Shown: in pieces, positions 9,139 to 19,911 of the stretch
Layout of the letters: every line of letters starts with the position of its first letter
Position numbering within the stretch: the first letter of the stretch is position 1
NCBI RefSeq assembly: GCF_004310425.1
Contig: NZ_SIUB01000002.1
Location: forward strand, 62,001-126,000
DNA: 64,000 nt
Direction: 5' to 3'
Origin: Hansschlegelia quercus
GTDB lineage: Bacteria > Pseudomonadota > Alphaproteobacteria > Rhizobiales > Methylopilaceae
Made by a program: the position numbers and the translations under genes
The notes under the pieces: model-generated
Told to the model about the DNA's origin: nothing
Databases searched by the model: none
The model's input: only the letters and a program-made list of their open reading frames with translations

Positions 9139-10542
9139 ATGAAGTTCACCGCAGCCGCGGCTCTTGGCCTGATCGCCATACTCCTCGCGCCTGCGCAGGC
9201 GGAGGAGCGCCGGCTCCCGGAGAGCCGGGAAGAGGTCAAGCTGTCCTTCGCTCCGGTCGTGCACAACGTTACTCCGGCCGTCGTCAACATCTACGCCAGC
9301 CGCACCGAGCAGCGCGCGCGCAACCCGCTGTTCGACGATCCGTTCTTCCGCCGCTTTTTCGGGGGCGACAGCGGCCGCATGCCGCGAGAGCGCGTGCAGC
9401 GCTCGCTCGGCTCCGGCGTCATCGTGGGTGACGACGGGCTGATCGTCACCAACAACCACGTCGTCGAGAACATGACGGAGGTGCGCGTCGCGCTTTCCGA
9501 CAAGCGGGAGTTCGAGGCGAAAATCCTGCTGAAGGATTCACGCGCCGACATGGCGGTGCTGAAGATCGGCGACGGCTCCGAGAAGTTTCCGAGCCTGAAC
9601 TTCGCGGATTCCGACGCCGTGCAGGTCGGCGACCTTGTGCTCGCGATCGGCAACCCCTTCGGCGTGGGGCAGACCGTGACCTCCGGCATCGTCTCGGCGC
9701 TCGCCCGCACCCAGATCGGCGTGGACGATTTCCAGTCCTTCATCCAGACCGACGCGGCCATCAATCCCGGCAATTCGGGCGGCGCGCTGGTCGATCTGGA
9801 TGGCAAGCTGGTCGGCATCAACACCGCGATCTTCTCGCAGTCCGGCGGCTCGGTCGGCATCGGCTTCGCGATCCCCGCCAACATGGTCCGCGTGGTGCTG
9901 TCCTCGGCACGATCCGGGGCGAAGTCGGTGGTGCGGCCCTGGTTCGGGGCCTCGCTGCAGAACGTCACGCCTGAGATCGCGGACAGCCTCGGCCTCAAAC
10001 GCCCGAGCGGCGCCCTGGTCTCGACGGTCGCGGCCGACTCGCCGGCCGCGAAGGCTGGGATCGAGCAGGGCGATCTCGTCACCGCCGTCGACGGCCAGCC
10101 CGTCGACAGCGTCGAGGGCTTCACCTACCGTTTCGCGACGCGTCCGATCGGCGGCAAGGCGGAGGTCGCGGTCTCCCGCGGCGGCGCCACGAAGACCCTG
10201 TCTGTCGCGCTCTCGACCGCGCCGGAAATCCCGGCTCGCGAGCAGCGTACCTTGCGCGGGGAATCACCCTTCACCGGCGCGACCGTCGCCAATCTGTCGC
10301 CCGCGCTCACCGACGAGATGTCGCTCGACCAGAGCCTGCGCGGGGTCGTGGTGATGGAGACGGGCGAGGGCACGATCGCCGAGCAGCTCGGCTTCCAGAA
10401 GGGCGACATCATCCGCGCCGTGAACGACAAGAAGGTCGCCGCCGTGAAGGATCTCGTGATCATCGCCGGCGGACAGCCCGGCGTGTGGAAGGTTACGATC
10501 GAGCGCGACGGCCACAGCATCACGTCCGTGTTCGGCGGCTGA
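9139..10542 (+). CDS. htrA: periplasmic serine protease, HtrA/DegQ family
   Basis: This is a periplasmic quality-control endopeptidase of the Do/HtrA type. A signal peptide covers about residues 1-21 (cleavage after APAQA). The catalytic triad is visible as His107 (TNNHVV), Asp137 (SRADMAVLK) and Ser213 (NPGNSGGAL). Two PDZ domains follow (about 270-360 and 380-465). Length, 467 residues, is normal for the family. One base separates its stop from the rarA start. It could equally be called DegP or DegQ; the sequence does not settle which. Confidence 0.93.
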   Translation: MKFTAAAALGLIAILLAPAQAEERRLPESREEVKLSFAPVVHNVTPAVVNIYASRTEQRARNPLFDDPFFRRFFGGDSGRMPRERVQRSLGSGVIVGDDGLIVTNNHVVENMTEVRVALSDKREFEAKILLKDSRADMAVLKIGDGSEKFPSLNFADSDAVQVGDLVLAIGNPFGVGQTVTSGIVSALARTQIGVDDFQSFIQTDAAINPGNSGGALVDLDGKLVGINTAIFSQSGGSVGIGFAIPANMVRVVLSSARSGAKSVVRPWFGASLQNVTPEIADSLGLKRPSGALVSTVAADSPAAKAGIEQGDLVTAVDGQPVDSVEGFTYRFATRPIGGKAEVAVSRGGATKTLSVALSTAPEIPAREQRTLRGESPFTGATVANLSPALTDEMSLDQSLRGVVVMETGEGTIAEQLGFQKGDIIRAVNDKKVAAVKDLVIIAGGQPGVWKVTIERDGHSITSVFGG

Positions 10543-10543
10543 G

Positions 10544-11848
10544 ATGGCGAACCTCTTCGAGGCGGCGGGAATGGAGCGGGAGGCCCCTAGGCCGCTCGCG
10601 GACCGTCTGCGCCCGCAGAGCCTCGACGAGGTGATCGGCCAGGAGCATCTGCTCGGGCCGGACGGCGCGCTCGGCCGGCTGATCGAGGCGGGGACTCTCG
10701 GCAGCCTGATCTTCTGGGGGCCTCCGGGCACGGGCAAGACCACCGTCGGCCGCCTGCTCGCCCAGGCGACGAACCTCGCCTTCGAGCCGATCTCAGCGAT
10801 ATTTACAGGCGTCGCCGATCTTAAGAAGGTCTTCGACGCCGCCCGCGGCCGCCGGTCGATGGGGCAGGGCACACTGCTGTTCGTCGACGAGATCCACCGC
10901 TTCAACAAGGCGCAGCAGGACAGCTTCCTGCCCGTCATGGAGGACGGGACGGTGACGCTCGTCGGCGCGACCACCGAGAACCCGTCCTTCGCGCTCAACG
11001 CGGCCCTGCTGTCGCGCGCGCGGGTGCTCGTGTTCCGCTCGCTAGACGCCGAGGCCATCGAGAAGCTGCTCGCGCGCGCCGAAGCGATCGAGGGTCGCCC
11101 GCTGCCGCTCGACGAAGAGGCGCGAGCGTCGCTGATCCGTATGGCGGATGGCGACGGGCGGGCGTCGCTGACCCTCGCCGAGGAGATCTGGCGAGCGGCC
11201 CGAGCAGGCGAAATCTTCGACGCGGAACGCGTGCAGGACGTCGTGCAGCGCCGCGCGCCGATCTACGACAAGTCCTCGGACGGCCACTACAACCTCATTT
11301 CTGCGCTCCATAAATCGGTCCGCGGATCGGACGCTGACGCGTCCCTTTACTGGCTCGCGCGCATGCTCGACGCCGGCGAGGATCCGCTTTACCTCGCCCG
11401 CCGGCTGATCCGCATGGCGTCGGAGGACATCGGTCTCGCCGACCCGCAGGCGCTGGTGATCGCGATCGCCGCCCGTGACGCCTACGAGCAGCTCGGCACG
11501 CCCGAGGGGGAGCTCGCGCTCGCCGAATGCGTCGTGCATCTCGCGACTGCGCCGAAGTCGAACGCGGTCTACGTCGCATACAAGCGTGCGCGGGCGGCGG
11601 CGAAGGAGCACGGCTCGCTCGTGCCCCCGAAGCACATCCTGAACGCGCCGACCAAGCTCATGAAATCCGAGGGCTATGGCGACGGCTACGCCTATGACCA
11701 CGACGCCCCGGAGGCGTTCTCGGGCCAGGACTACTTCCCCGAAGCCATGGGCCGCCGCGCCTTCTACGAACCGCCCGACCGCGGCTTTGAGCGCGAGCTC
11801 AGGAAGCGGCTGGAGTACTGGGCGAAGCTCAGGGCCGAGCGCGGGTGA
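10544..11848 (+). CDS. rarA: replication-associated recombination protein A (AAA+ ATPase)
   Basis: RarA (MgsA) acts at stalled replication forks and interacts with single-stranded DNA binding protein in characterised relatives. The Walker A motif GPPGTGKTT is at residues 59-67 and Walker B LLFVDEIHRF near 110-119. The C-terminal MgsA-type region (YDKSSDGHYNLISALHKSVRGSD, then YLARRLIRMASEDIG) distinguishes it from RuvB or DnaX. The 434-residue length is usual. It forms a tight pair with the upstream protease gene. Confidence 0.95.
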   Translation: MANLFEAAGMEREAPRPLADRLRPQSLDEVIGQEHLLGPDGALGRLIEAGTLGSLIFWGPPGTGKTTVGRLLAQATNLAFEPISAIFTGVADLKKVFDAARGRRSMGQGTLLFVDEIHRFNKAQQDSFLPVMEDGTVTLVGATTENPSFALNAALLSRARVLVFRSLDAEAIEKLLARAEAIEGRPLPLDEEARASLIRMADGDGRASLTLAEEIWRAARAGEIFDAERVQDVVQRRAPIYDKSSDGHYNLISALHKSVRGSDADASLYWLARMLDAGEDPLYLARRLIRMASEDIGLADPQALVIAIAARDAYEQLGTPEGELALAECVVHLATAPKSNAVYVAYKRARAAAKEHGSLVPPKHILNAPTKLMKSEGYGDGYAYDHDAPEAFSGQDYFPEAMGRRAFYEPPDRGFERELRKRLEYWAKLRAERG

Positions 11849-11908
11849 GGCCTGGACGCCCGGCGGCGCCATGCTGACGGAAGCAACGCATTCGCTTGGA
11901 GTCCCCGA

Positions 11909-12283
11909 ATGATCCCTGCGCTGCTTGTCGCGCTCGGCGGAGCCCTCGGCTCGGTCACCCGCTATTTCGTCAACGTCGCCACGGCGCGCGCCTTCGGGCT
12001 CGGTTTTCCCTGGGGAACGCTGACGGTGAACGTCGTCGGCGGCTTTGTCATGGGTCTGCTTGCGGCGCTGCTTGCGCTCAAGGGCGGATCGAATGAGCTC
12101 AGGGTGTTCCTGCTGACGGGGGTCCTCGGCGGCTTCACGACCTTCTCCGCCTTCTCGCTCGATGCGGTAACGCTCTGGGAGCGCGGGGAGGCGGGGCTCG
12201 CCGGGGCCTACGTCGCGGCGTCCATCGGCGTCTCGATCGCAGCGCTGATCGGCGGCCTCGCTCTTGGGCGCGCGCTGGGGTAA
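11909..12283 (+). CDS. crcB: fluoride exporter CrcB/FluC
   Basis: FluC proteins are small dual-topology channels that expel fluoride from the cytoplasm. The 124-residue product has four hydrophobic segments and the family motif GGFTTFSAFSLD near residue 75, preceded by LLTGVLGG and WGTLTVNVVGGF. I looked for a fluoride (crcB) riboswitch in the 60 nt upstream and saw none. The gene lies between rarA and a pseudouridine synthase gene, probably in one transcript. Confidence 0.94.
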   Translation: MIPALLVALGGALGSVTRYFVNVATARAFGLGFPWGTLTVNVVGGFVMGLLAALLALKGGSNELRVFLLTGVLGGFTTFSAFSLDAVTLWERGEAGLAGAYVAASIGVSIAALIGGLALGRALG

Positions 12284-12374
12284 AAGGCGTGCTCTTCTTG
12301 CGAACGCCAGTCGTGGACGCCCGGACCTAACCGGGCGACGCGGTCCTATCGGCGCATTCCGAAAGCACGTTTCG

Positions 12375-13619
12375 ATGGCCGAACGCACCTCCCGCGGACC
12401 CAGGAAAGGCGGACCCCGTCCGCAGCTCCTGACGAAGACCGGCAGGCCCACCAAGGCCGCAGCAAGGGCGGCCGCAGGAGAGGCGTTCCGCAATCCCGTG
12501 AAGAAACCCGCCGCAAAAAGCGGCGGCGCGCCGCGTTCGGCGGTCGAAAAAAGCCTCGCGATCGCCGCAAAACCGCTGCCCGCGCTGCCGGGCAAGGCCG
12601 CCGGCGTGCAGTCGATTCCCGTGCGTGAAGCAGAAGAAGGCCTACGGCTCGACCGCTGGTTCAAGGAGCGGTTTCCGGCGCTCGCCTTCGGCCACCTGCA
12701 GAAGCTTTGCCGCACGGGCCAAATCCGCGTCGACGGCGCCCGCGCGAAGACCGCGACGCGGCTCTCCGCAGGCATGGTCGTCCGCGTGCCGCCGCTGAAG
12801 GACGAGAGCGAGGGCGCGGAGGATGAGACCCTACCCAAGCCCGCGGTCAAGCGCGCGTCCGCAGACGATCGCGACGCGCGCGAGCTGAAGGAGATGACGA
12901 TCCACGAGGACCGCAACATCCTGGTCCTCAACAAGCCCTATGGCCTCGCCGTCCAAGGCGGCTCAGGGATTACGCGCCATGTCGACGGCATGCTGAACGC
13001 GCTGACCGGCCGCGATGGGCAGCGGCCGCGCCTCGTCCACCGCATCGACAAGGACACCGCGGGCGTGCTCGTCGTCGCGAAGACGCGGCTCGCCGCCTCC
13101 GATCTCGCCCGCGCGTTCCGCTCCCGTCTGACCCGCAAGATCTACTGGGCGCTCGTTCCCGGCGTTCCGCGCACCAAGCAGGGACGCATCTCGACCTATC
13201 TCGCCAAAGGCGAGGGCGACGGGCCGGAGGGAGAGCGCATGCAGGTGGTCGCCCACGGCGACAGCGGCGCCGCGCACGCCTTGACCTATTACGCGGTGGT
13301 CGACCACGCCGGGCCGAAGCTCTCCTGGCTGTCGCTGAAACCGGTCACCGGCCGCACGCATCAGCTCCGCGCCCATTGCGCCCATATCGGCCACCCGATC
13401 GTGGGCGACCCGAAATACTTCAACGTCGAGAACTGGCAGCTTCCGGGCGGCTTGCAGAACCGGCTGCATCTGCTCGCCCGCCGCCTTGTGCTGCCGCTCG
13501 CGAACGGCGACATCCTCGACGTCTCTGCGCCCCTGCCGCCGCACATGCAGCAATCGTGGAGCGTGCTGGGCTTCGACGCCTCCGACTATGACCCCATCGT
13601 CGACGCTCCGGAAGACTGA
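12375..13619 (+). CDS. RluA-family rRNA pseudouridine synthase (RluC/RluD-like)
   Basis: The enzyme converts specific uridines in 23S rRNA to pseudouridine. I use ATG 12375 (414 residues). The first 80 residues are a basic, low-complexity Lys/Arg/Ala/Pro extension. An S4 RNA-binding domain follows (about 88-140), then the catalytic domain with HRIDKDTAG, in which Asp225 is the likely nucleophile. GRTHQLRAHCAHIGHPIVGD is also diagnostic. The start codon has only a weak ribosome binding site. Whether it modifies the RluC or RluD sites cannot be decided here. Confidence 0.88.
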   Translation: MAERTSRGPRKGGPRPQLLTKTGRPTKAAARAAAGEAFRNPVKKPAAKSGGAPRSAVEKSLAIAAKPLPALPGKAAGVQSIPVREAEEGLRLDRWFKERFPALAFGHLQKLCRTGQIRVDGARAKTATRLSAGMVVRVPPLKDESEGAEDETLPKPAVKRASADDRDARELKEMTIHEDRNILVLNKPYGLAVQGGSGITRHVDGMLNALTGRDGQRPRLVHRIDKDTAGVLVVAKTRLAASDLARAFRSRLTRKIYWALVPGVPRTKQGRISTYLAKGEGDGPEGERMQVVAHGDSGAAHALTYYAVVDHAGPKLSWLSLKPVTGRTHQLRAHCAHIGHPIVGDPKYFNVENWQLPGGLQNRLHLLARRLVLPLANGDILDVSAPLPPHMQQSWSVLGFDASDYDPIVDAPED

Positions 13620-13647
13620 GGCGGTCACGCCTCCATAGGTTTCGCGC

Positions 13648-14319
13648 ATGAAGCTCGTGATCTTCGATGTCGACGGCACGCTCGTCGACAGCCAGCACGC
13701 CATCGTCGCGGCGATGGCGGAAGCCTATGTGGCGCATGGACTGACCGCGCCCGAACGCGAGGCCGTTCGGGCGATCGTCGGGCTCTCTGTCGCGGAAGCG
13801 GTGGCCGAGCTGTCGGCCGAGGCCGCAGACCATCCGCAGGCTGCGATCGGCGAGGCGTTCAAGCTCAATTTCATGCGCAACCGTGCGCAAAATCCTGATT
13901 CAATGCCGCTTTATCCAGGCGCGCTAGAGATCATCGAGGCGCTTTCCGCTCGAGGTTTGCTGCTGGGGCTCGCCACCGGCAATTCGCGGCGCGGGGTCGC
14001 TCATTTCGTCGAGCGCCATGGGCTCGAGGACCGCTTCGTCACCCGCCAGACGGCGGAAGACGCGCCCTCGAAGCCTCATCCTGCGATGGTCCTTCAGGCC
14101 GCGGCGGAGGCTGGCGTTGACCCCCAGGAGGCCGCGATGGTCGGCGACACCACCTTCGACATGGCGATGGCGCGCGCGGCCGGCGCGCGGGCGATTGGGG
14201 TCTCGTGGGGGTACCACACGCCCGACCGCCTGCTCGCCGCCGGGGCCGAGATCGTCATCGCCAGTTTCGACGCCCTGCCGGCGGCGCTCGGGATTACGGC
14301 GCCGGAGCCGGCCCGATGA
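13648..14319 (+). CDS. HAD-family phosphatase (phosphoglycolate-phosphatase-like)
   Basis: This is a cytoplasmic haloacid dehalogenase superfamily hydrolase. Motif [10 protein letters not shown] gives nucleophile Asp7 and acid/base Asp9. Motif II is in [10 protein letters not shown], motif III Lys in SKPHPAMV, and motif IV in [12 protein letters not shown]. The cap between motifs I and II is helical (subclass I), as in Gph and related phosphatases. Substrate is not determined. Its stop overlaps the next start (ATGA), linking it to the ATP12 gene. At 223 residues it is normal. Confidence 0.88.
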   Translation: MKLVIFDVDGTLVDSQHAIVAAMAEAYVAHGLTAPEREAVRAIVGLSVAEAVAELSAEAADHPQAAIGEAFKLNFMRNRAQNPDSMPLYPGALEIIEALSARGLLLGLATGNSRRGVAHFVERHGLEDRFVTRQTAEDAPSKPHPAMVLQAAAEAGVDPQEAAMVGDTTFDMAMARAAGARAIGVSWGYHTPDRLLAAGAEIVIASFDALPAALGITAPEPAR

Positions 14320-15032
14320 GCGCGCCGAACGAGTTGCCGAAGCGCTTCTACAAGGCCGCCGAAGCGCTGGAGAAGGACGGTCTTTTCGCGATTGCCCTCG
14401 ACGGAAAGACTGCACGAACGCCGGCCCGCGCTTTGCTCGCGATGAAGGCGCGCCCGCTCGCCGAGGCGGTCGCCGCGGAATGGCAGGCTCAGGAGGAACG
14501 GATCGATCCCTCGACCATGCCGCTCACCCGGCTCGCGAATGTCGCGATCGACGGCGTCGCCAAGGAGGCGGCGGCCGTCGCCGCCGAGATCGTGCGCTAC
14601 GCCGGCAGCGACCTCGTGTGCTATCGCGCGGACACGCCCGACCGCCTGGTCGCGCGCCAGGCCACGCATTGGGATCCCGTGCTCGCCTTCGCCCGCGACA
14701 CGCTCGGCGCGCGCTTCGTGCTGGCGGAAGGCGTGATGTTCGTCGAGCAGCCCGCCGAAGCGCTGGAGGCGGTCAGCCTCGCCGTGCCGCGCGACGACGC
14801 CTTTACGCTGGCGGCCCTGAGCACGCTCACCACGCTCACCGGTTCCGCCCTCGTCGCGCTCGCGCTCCACAGGGGGCATCTCTCCGCCGACAGCGCATGG
14901 GCGGCGGCGACAGTCGACGAGGATTGGAGCGCGGAGATCTGGGGGCACGATGCGGAAGCCGCCGCCCGCCAAGCCTTCCGCCGCTGCGAATTCGAGGCCT
15001 CCGTCCGCATGCTCGCGCTCGCGCGCGCCTGA
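14316..15032 (+). CDS. ATP12-family F1-ATPase assembly chaperone
   Basis: ATP12 proteins bind the F1 alpha subunit during ATP synthase assembly in mitochondria and are also conserved in alphaproteobacteria. The 238-residue product begins near [21 protein letters not shown] and contains [27 protein letters not shown], the best conserved stretch. C-terminal [18 protein letters not shown] fits too. ATG 14316 overlaps the preceding phosphatase stop, so the two are translationally coupled. Identification is by family resemblance. Confidence 0.9.
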   Translation: MSAPNELPKRFYKAAEALEKDGLFAIALDGKTARTPARALLAMKARPLAEAVAAEWQAQEERIDPSTMPLTRLANVAIDGVAKEAAAVAAEIVRYAGSDLVCYRADTPDRLVARQATHWDPVLAFARDTLGARFVLAEGVMFVEQPAEALEAVSLAVPRDDAFTLAALSTLTTLTGSALVALALHRGHLSADSAWAAATVDEDWSAEIWGHDAEAAARQAFRRCEFEASVRMLALARA

Positions 15033-15124
15033 CGGCGAGGCTGCAGCCCCGCCCTTTGTCCACATTGCGGCGCCGCAGCGTGCGCGATACGGCTCACAAA
15101 ACGGGTGACGGGAGCCGAGCTTAC

Positions 15125-16651
15125 ATGAAGGACATTCTGGCGGAGCTCGAAGAGCGCCGGGCGACGGCGCGGCTGGGCGGTGGCGAGAAGCGCATCGCGG
15201 CGCAGCACGCGCGCGGAAAACTCACCGCGCGCGAACGGCTCGAGATCCTGCTCGATCCCGACTCCTTCGAAGAATACGACATGTTCGTCGAGCACCGCTC
15301 GAACGACTTCGGCATGGAGAAGCAGAAGATCCCCGGCGACGGAGTCGTCACCGGCTGGGGCACCGTCAACGGGCGCAAGGTCTTCGTGTTCGCGAAGGAC
15401 TTCACCGTGTTCGGCGGGTCGCTCTCCGAGGCGCACGCGCAGAAGATCATCAAGATTCAGGACATGGCGATCCGCAACCGCGCGCCGGTCATCGGGCTGT
15501 TCGACGCCGGCGGCGCGCGCATCCAGGAGGGCGTCGCGGCGCTGGGCGGCTATGGCGAAGTGTTCCAGCGCAACGTGCTGGCCTCCGGCGTCATCCCGCA
15601 GATCTCTGTGATCATGGGTCCCTGCGCCGGCGGCGACGTCTACTCGCCGGCGATGACCGACTTCATCTTCATGGTCCGCGACCGCTCCTACATGTTCGTC
15701 ACGGGTCCCGACGTCGTGAAGACCGTCACCAACGAGACGGTGACGGCGGAGGAGCTCGGCGGCGCGAAAGTCCACACGACGAAGTCCTCGATCGCCGACG
15801 GCGCCTACGACAACGACGTCGACGCGTTGGTCGACATGCGCAGGCTGATGGACTTCCTGCCCGGCAACAATATCGAGGGCGTGCCGGAATGGCCCTCCTT
15901 CGACGACCCGGACCGCTACGACGCCTCGCTCGACACCATCATCCCGGACAATCCGAACAAGCCCTACGACATCAAGGAGCTGATCCTGAAGACGGTCGAC
16001 GAGGCCGATTTCTTCGAAATCCAGGAATCGTTCGCGAAGAACATCGTGGTCGGCTTCGGGCGCATGGAAGGGCGGACCGTCGGCTTCGTCGCGAACCAGC
16101 CGATGGTGCTCGCGGGCGTGCTCGACAGCGACGCCAGCCGCAAGGCCGCCCGCTTCGTGCGATTTTGCGATTGTTTCGAGATACCGATCGTCACCTTCGT
16201 CGACGTTCCCGGCTTCCTGCCTGGGACCGCGCAGGAATATGGCGGCCTCATCAAGCACGGCGCGAAGCTGCTGTTCGCCTATGCCGAGGCGACCGTGCCG
16301 AAGGTCACCGTCATCACCCGCAAGGCGTTCGGCGGCGCCTATGACGTCATGGCGTCGAAGCATCTCCGCGGCGACGTGAACTATGCCTGGCCGACGGCGC
16401 AAATCGCGGTGATGGGCGCCAAGGGCGCGGTCGAGATCATCTTCCGCGGCTCCGACGCCGAAGGCATCGCGGCCAAGACGAAGGAGTATGAAGAGCACTT
16501 CCTCACGCCTTTCATCGCGGCCGAGCGCGGCTATATCGACGAGGTCATCCTGCCTCGCTCGACCCGCCGCCGCGTCGCCCGCGCGCTCGCGATGCTGCGC
16601 GGCAAGCGCCTCGAGAATCCCTGGAAGAAGCACGACAACATCCCGCTCTGA
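15125..16651 (+). CDS. pccB: propionyl-CoA carboxylase beta subunit
   Basis: The beta subunit is the carboxyltransferase that moves CO2 from biotin to propionyl-CoA, making methylmalonyl-CoA. The 508-residue product starts [12 protein letters not shown] and has the acyl-CoA carboxyltransferase hallmarks: [39 protein letters not shown] and [16 protein letters not shown] at the C-terminus. GGAG lies 10 nt before the ATG. A perfect 12-bp palindrome (15066-15077) lies in the upstream spacer and could be an operator. The alpha (biotin) subunit gene is not in this window. Confidence 0.94.
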   Translation: MKDILAELEERRATARLGGGEKRIAAQHARGKLTARERLEILLDPDSFEEYDMFVEHRSNDFGMEKQKIPGDGVVTGWGTVNGRKVFVFAKDFTVFGGSLSEAHAQKIIKIQDMAIRNRAPVIGLFDAGGARIQEGVAALGGYGEVFQRNVLASGVIPQISVIMGPCAGGDVYSPAMTDFIFMVRDRSYMFVTGPDVVKTVTNETVTAEELGGAKVHTTKSSIADGAYDNDVDALVDMRRLMDFLPGNNIEGVPEWPSFDDPDRYDASLDTIIPDNPNKPYDIKELILKTVDEADFFEIQESFAKNIVVGFGRMEGRTVGFVANQPMVLAGVLDSDASRKAARFVRFCDCFEIPIVTFVDVPGFLPGTAQEYGGLIKHGAKLLFAYAEATVPKVTVITRKAFGGAYDVMASKHLRGDVNYAWPTAQIAVMGAKGAVEIIFRGSDAEGIAAKTKEYEEHFLTPFIAAERGYIDEVILPRSTRRRVARALAMLRGKRLENPWKKHDNIPL

Positions 16652-16672
16652 GGCGGGCCGCGACGCGCAAAC

Positions 16673-16701
16673 AAAAGGCCTCCGGAGAGGGCGGCCTTTT
16701 T
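16673..16701. terminator. bidirectional terminator between pccB and hemB
   Basis: AAAAGGCC (16673-16680) pairs with GGCCTTTT (16693-16700), giving A-rich and T-rich flanks on both sides of the stem. It lies between convergent genes pccB (+) and hemB (-) and can serve both. Confidence 0.75.
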
Positions 16702-16720
16702 CGTTCCAGAGCGGGAAGGG

Positions 16721-17896
<1,176 letters not shown>

Positions 17897-17913
17897 TCAG
17901 AGAGCGTGAGGCG

Positions 17914-18357
17914 ATGGCGGGCGAGAACGAAACTGCGGGTCTGCCCGGCATATCGCTCGCCGATTCCCGCATGACGGATCCCGCGGGCAAACCGTGGAAC
18001 TGGCGGCTGTTCGTCTTCCTGCGCGGCCTTGCGGTGCTGCAGTTCGTGAAGGGCCTCGCCTACTGGGCGGCGTTGCTGCTCTCGGGCGGCTCGCCCGACC
18101 CGATGGCTGGCGTCTCGACGGCCCGGCTCGTCACCTGCGCCTTCTTCGCCGTGGCGGACCCTGTCGCGGCGGTCGGACTGTGGCTCGGCGCGGCCTGGGG
18201 CGTGGCAATCTGGCTGCTCGCCGCGATCGGCCAGATCGCGGCCGTGGCGCTCGACGGATCGTCGTCCACCGCCACCGTGGCCCTCACGATCGCGGCCTTC
18301 GCGGCCATGGGCGTCTACATCGTCTTGTCGGTGAAGGCCCGGCTCGAGCTCGACTGA
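17914..18357 (+). CDS. DUF6163-like integral membrane protein
   Basis: The 147-residue product has four hydrophobic helices (starting around WRLFVFLRGLAVLQFVKG, then three more up to VYIVLSVKARLELD). In Hyphomicrobiales a protein of this type is commonly encoded directly upstream of ldtR, as here, which suggests a cell-envelope role. No function is established. The start is uncertain: GTG 17893 would add seven residues. A long AT-rich spacer separates it from ldtR. Confidence 0.7.
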   Translation: MAGENETAGLPGISLADSRMTDPAGKPWNWRLFVFLRGLAVLQFVKGLAYWAALLLSGGSPDPMAGVSTARLVTCAFFAVADPVAAVGLWLGAAWGVAIWLLAAIGQIAAVALDGSSSTATVALTIAAFAAMGVYIVLSVKARLELD

Positions 18358-18607
18358 TGGATCTGGTGAACAATTCGTCGCCACAGGATTCAGGAATAGA
18401 TAATAAAAACGAAAATCGATTTACAGTTGTTCCGGTAAGACCTTGTTGATGAGCCGAAGCAAGGATTGATTAAGTCTACAAAATAAAGACAAATTTCATC
18501 ACGTCATTTAAGCGCATTTTCACGGGACAGGCGCATATTCGAGATCAAAGGGGCGCGGGACAGGGACGACGCCCCAAGATGATTGAGAATACAGGAAGGC
18601 GTCCGTC
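18358..18607 (+). promoter_or_regulatory. AT-rich intergenic region upstream of ldtR
   Basis: This 250-nt spacer is clearly richer in A+T than its surroundings, especially about 18390-18530 (runs such as AATAATAAAAACG and CTACAAAATAAAGACAAAT). It holds no gene. It probably contains the ldtR promoter and operator sites. An AGGAAGG ribosome binding site lies about 7 nt before the ldtR ATG. I could not assign a specific -35/-10 pair or operator. Confidence 0.5.
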
Positions 18608-19120
18608 ATGAAGAACGTTGCTCGTCAGGCCGACACTGCCGCCGCCGATCCTCGCCAGGGCGAAGTCAGGCCGCTTTATCTTGAAGCTCTCACGCTGGTG
18701 GAGCGGCTTCACCGTCGCCTGCTCGACGTGATCAAGGACGAGTTCGACCGCCGCGGCCGGTCGGACATCAACAGCGTCCAGGCGCTTCTTCTGTACAACG
18801 TCGGCGACGCCGAGCTGACCGCCGGCGAGCTCCGGACCCGCGGCTACTATCTCGGCTCCAACGTCTCCTACAACCTCAAGAAGCTGGTGGAGATGGGTTA
18901 CCTCCATCACCAGCGCTCGCGGATGGACCGCCGCTCGGTGCGCATCAGCCTCACCGACAAGGGCCGCGAGATCCACGACATCGTCGAGAGCCTCTACGCC
19001 AAGCACATCCGCACGATCGAGCAGGTCGGCGGCGTCTCGGCAGACGACTTCAAGACGCTCAACGTCGCACTGGTCCGCCTCGAGCGCTTCTGGACCGACC
19101 AGATCCGCTTCCGCCTCTGA
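18608..19120 (+). CDS. ldtR: MarR-family regulator LdtR
   Basis: LdtR of Liberibacter and Sinorhizobium controls an L,D-transpeptidase gene and osmotic-stress tolerance. The 170-residue product matches that family: an N-terminal dimerisation helix, then a winged-helix DNA-binding domain with LTAGELRTRGYYLGSNVSYNLKKLVEMGYL as recognition region and the wing RSRMDRRSVRISLTDKG (about residues 100-118). A good ribosome binding site precedes the ATG. It stands alone, with its own upstream region and a downstream terminator. The ldt target gene is not in the window. Confidence 0.88.
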   Translation: MKNVARQADTAAADPRQGEVRPLYLEALTLVERLHRRLLDVIKDEFDRRGRSDINSVQALLLYNVGDAELTAGELRTRGYYLGSNVSYNLKKLVEMGYLHHQRSRMDRRSVRISLTDKGREIHDIVESLYAKHIRTIEQVGGVSADDFKTLNVALVRLERFWTDQIRFRL

Positions 19121-19143
19121 TCGTCGTCTTCAGGACGATGCGA

Positions 19144-19176
19144 AAAAGCCCGCCGGGGCGACCGCGGCGGGCTTTT
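19144..19176 (+). terminator. intrinsic terminator after ldtR
   Basis: AAAAGCCCGCC (19144-19154) pairs perfectly with GGCGGGCTTTT (19166-19176). The 11-bp stem ends in a T-run and lies 23 nt after the ldtR stop. The A-rich 5' arm could also stop transcription from the other side. Confidence 0.85.
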
Positions 19177-19257
19177 CCTCTTGCGGGTAAGCGCTGCTCC
19201 GTTGTCCAACCGTCGCCAGCCCGCTTGCGGGGTGCCGATCAGGACGAGGAGATACCG

Positions 19258-19890
19258 ATGGACGCAGATCTCAGAATCTTGGGCAGGATGTCCTCGATCA
19301 ATGTCCGCAAAGTCCTCTGGACCTGCGACGAGATCGGCCTCGCCTATGATCGCGAGGATTGGGGGAGGGGTTTCGCCTCGACTGCGGACCCGGAGTTCCT
19401 GGCGAAAAACCCGCACGGGCTGATCCCCGTCATCGAGGATGAGGCGGGCGTTCTCTGGGAATCCAACACGATCTGCCGCTATCTGGCCGCCAAGCACGGC
19501 CGGACCGATCTGCTTCCCGCGTCTCCCAGGGAGCGCGCCGGCGTCGAGCAGTGGATGGACTGGCAGGCGACTGAGCTGAACGCGTCCTGGCGATACGTGT
19601 TCTTCGCTCTTGTCCGGCGCGACCCGGCCTTCCAGGACAAACAGAAAATCCGTGAGGGCGCCGACGGCTGGAACGCGCAGATGGGCGTTCTGGAAAAGCG
19701 GCTCGCCGAGACGGGTGCGTTCGTCACCGGCGCGACCTTCACTCTCGCGGACGTCGTGCTGGGCCTTGTCGTCAACCGCTGGCTCGCGACGCCGATCACC
19801 CGGCCGGACTACCCGGCGATCTCCGCATATCTCGAGCGGCTCCGCGAGCGTCCGCGGTTCCTGAAGTACACCGGCGACGGTCTACCCTGA
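19258..19890 (+). CDS. glutathione S-transferase family protein
   Basis: The 210-residue product has the two-domain GST fold: a thioredoxin-like N-terminal half with MSSINVRKVLWTCDEIGL, the cis-proline segment PHGLIPVIED and WESNTICRYLAAKHG, then a helical C-terminal half with TGATFTLADVVLG. Such proteins conjugate or reduce electrophiles with glutathione, but the substrate is unknown. GAGGAG lies before ATG 19258. It converges on tyrS with only 21 nt between the stops. Confidence 0.88.
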   Translation: MDADLRILGRMSSINVRKVLWTCDEIGLAYDREDWGRGFASTADPEFLAKNPHGLIPVIEDEAGVLWESNTICRYLAAKHGRTDLLPASPRERAGVEQWMDWQATELNASWRYVFFALVRRDPAFQDKQKIREGADGWNAQMGVLEKRLAETGAFVTGATFTLADVVLGLVVNRWLATPITRPDYPAISAYLERLRERPRFLKYTGDGLP

Positions 19891-19911
19891 GGTCGCGCGT
19901 CCGGCGCCCTT

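Noticed and set aside
11849-11908. Fluoride riboswitch before crcB
   Set aside because: The 60-nt spacer does not contain the conserved pseudoknot sequences of the crcB motif.
12318-12337. Hairpin between crcB and the pseudouridine synthase gene as a terminator
   Set aside because: The 7-bp stem has no T-run on either side.
11042-12934. 630-codon minus-strand open frame
   Set aside because: It covers rarA, crcB and the pseudouridine synthase gene in antisense, which all have clear motifs on the plus strand.
15066-15077. 12-bp palindrome upstream of pccB as a PccR operator
   Set aside because: It does not match the TTTGCAAA-type PccR box. It is kept only as a possible operator in the pccB note.
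14621-16633. 670-codon minus-strand open frame
   Set aside because: Antisense shadow of pccB and the ATP12 gene; no motif recognised.
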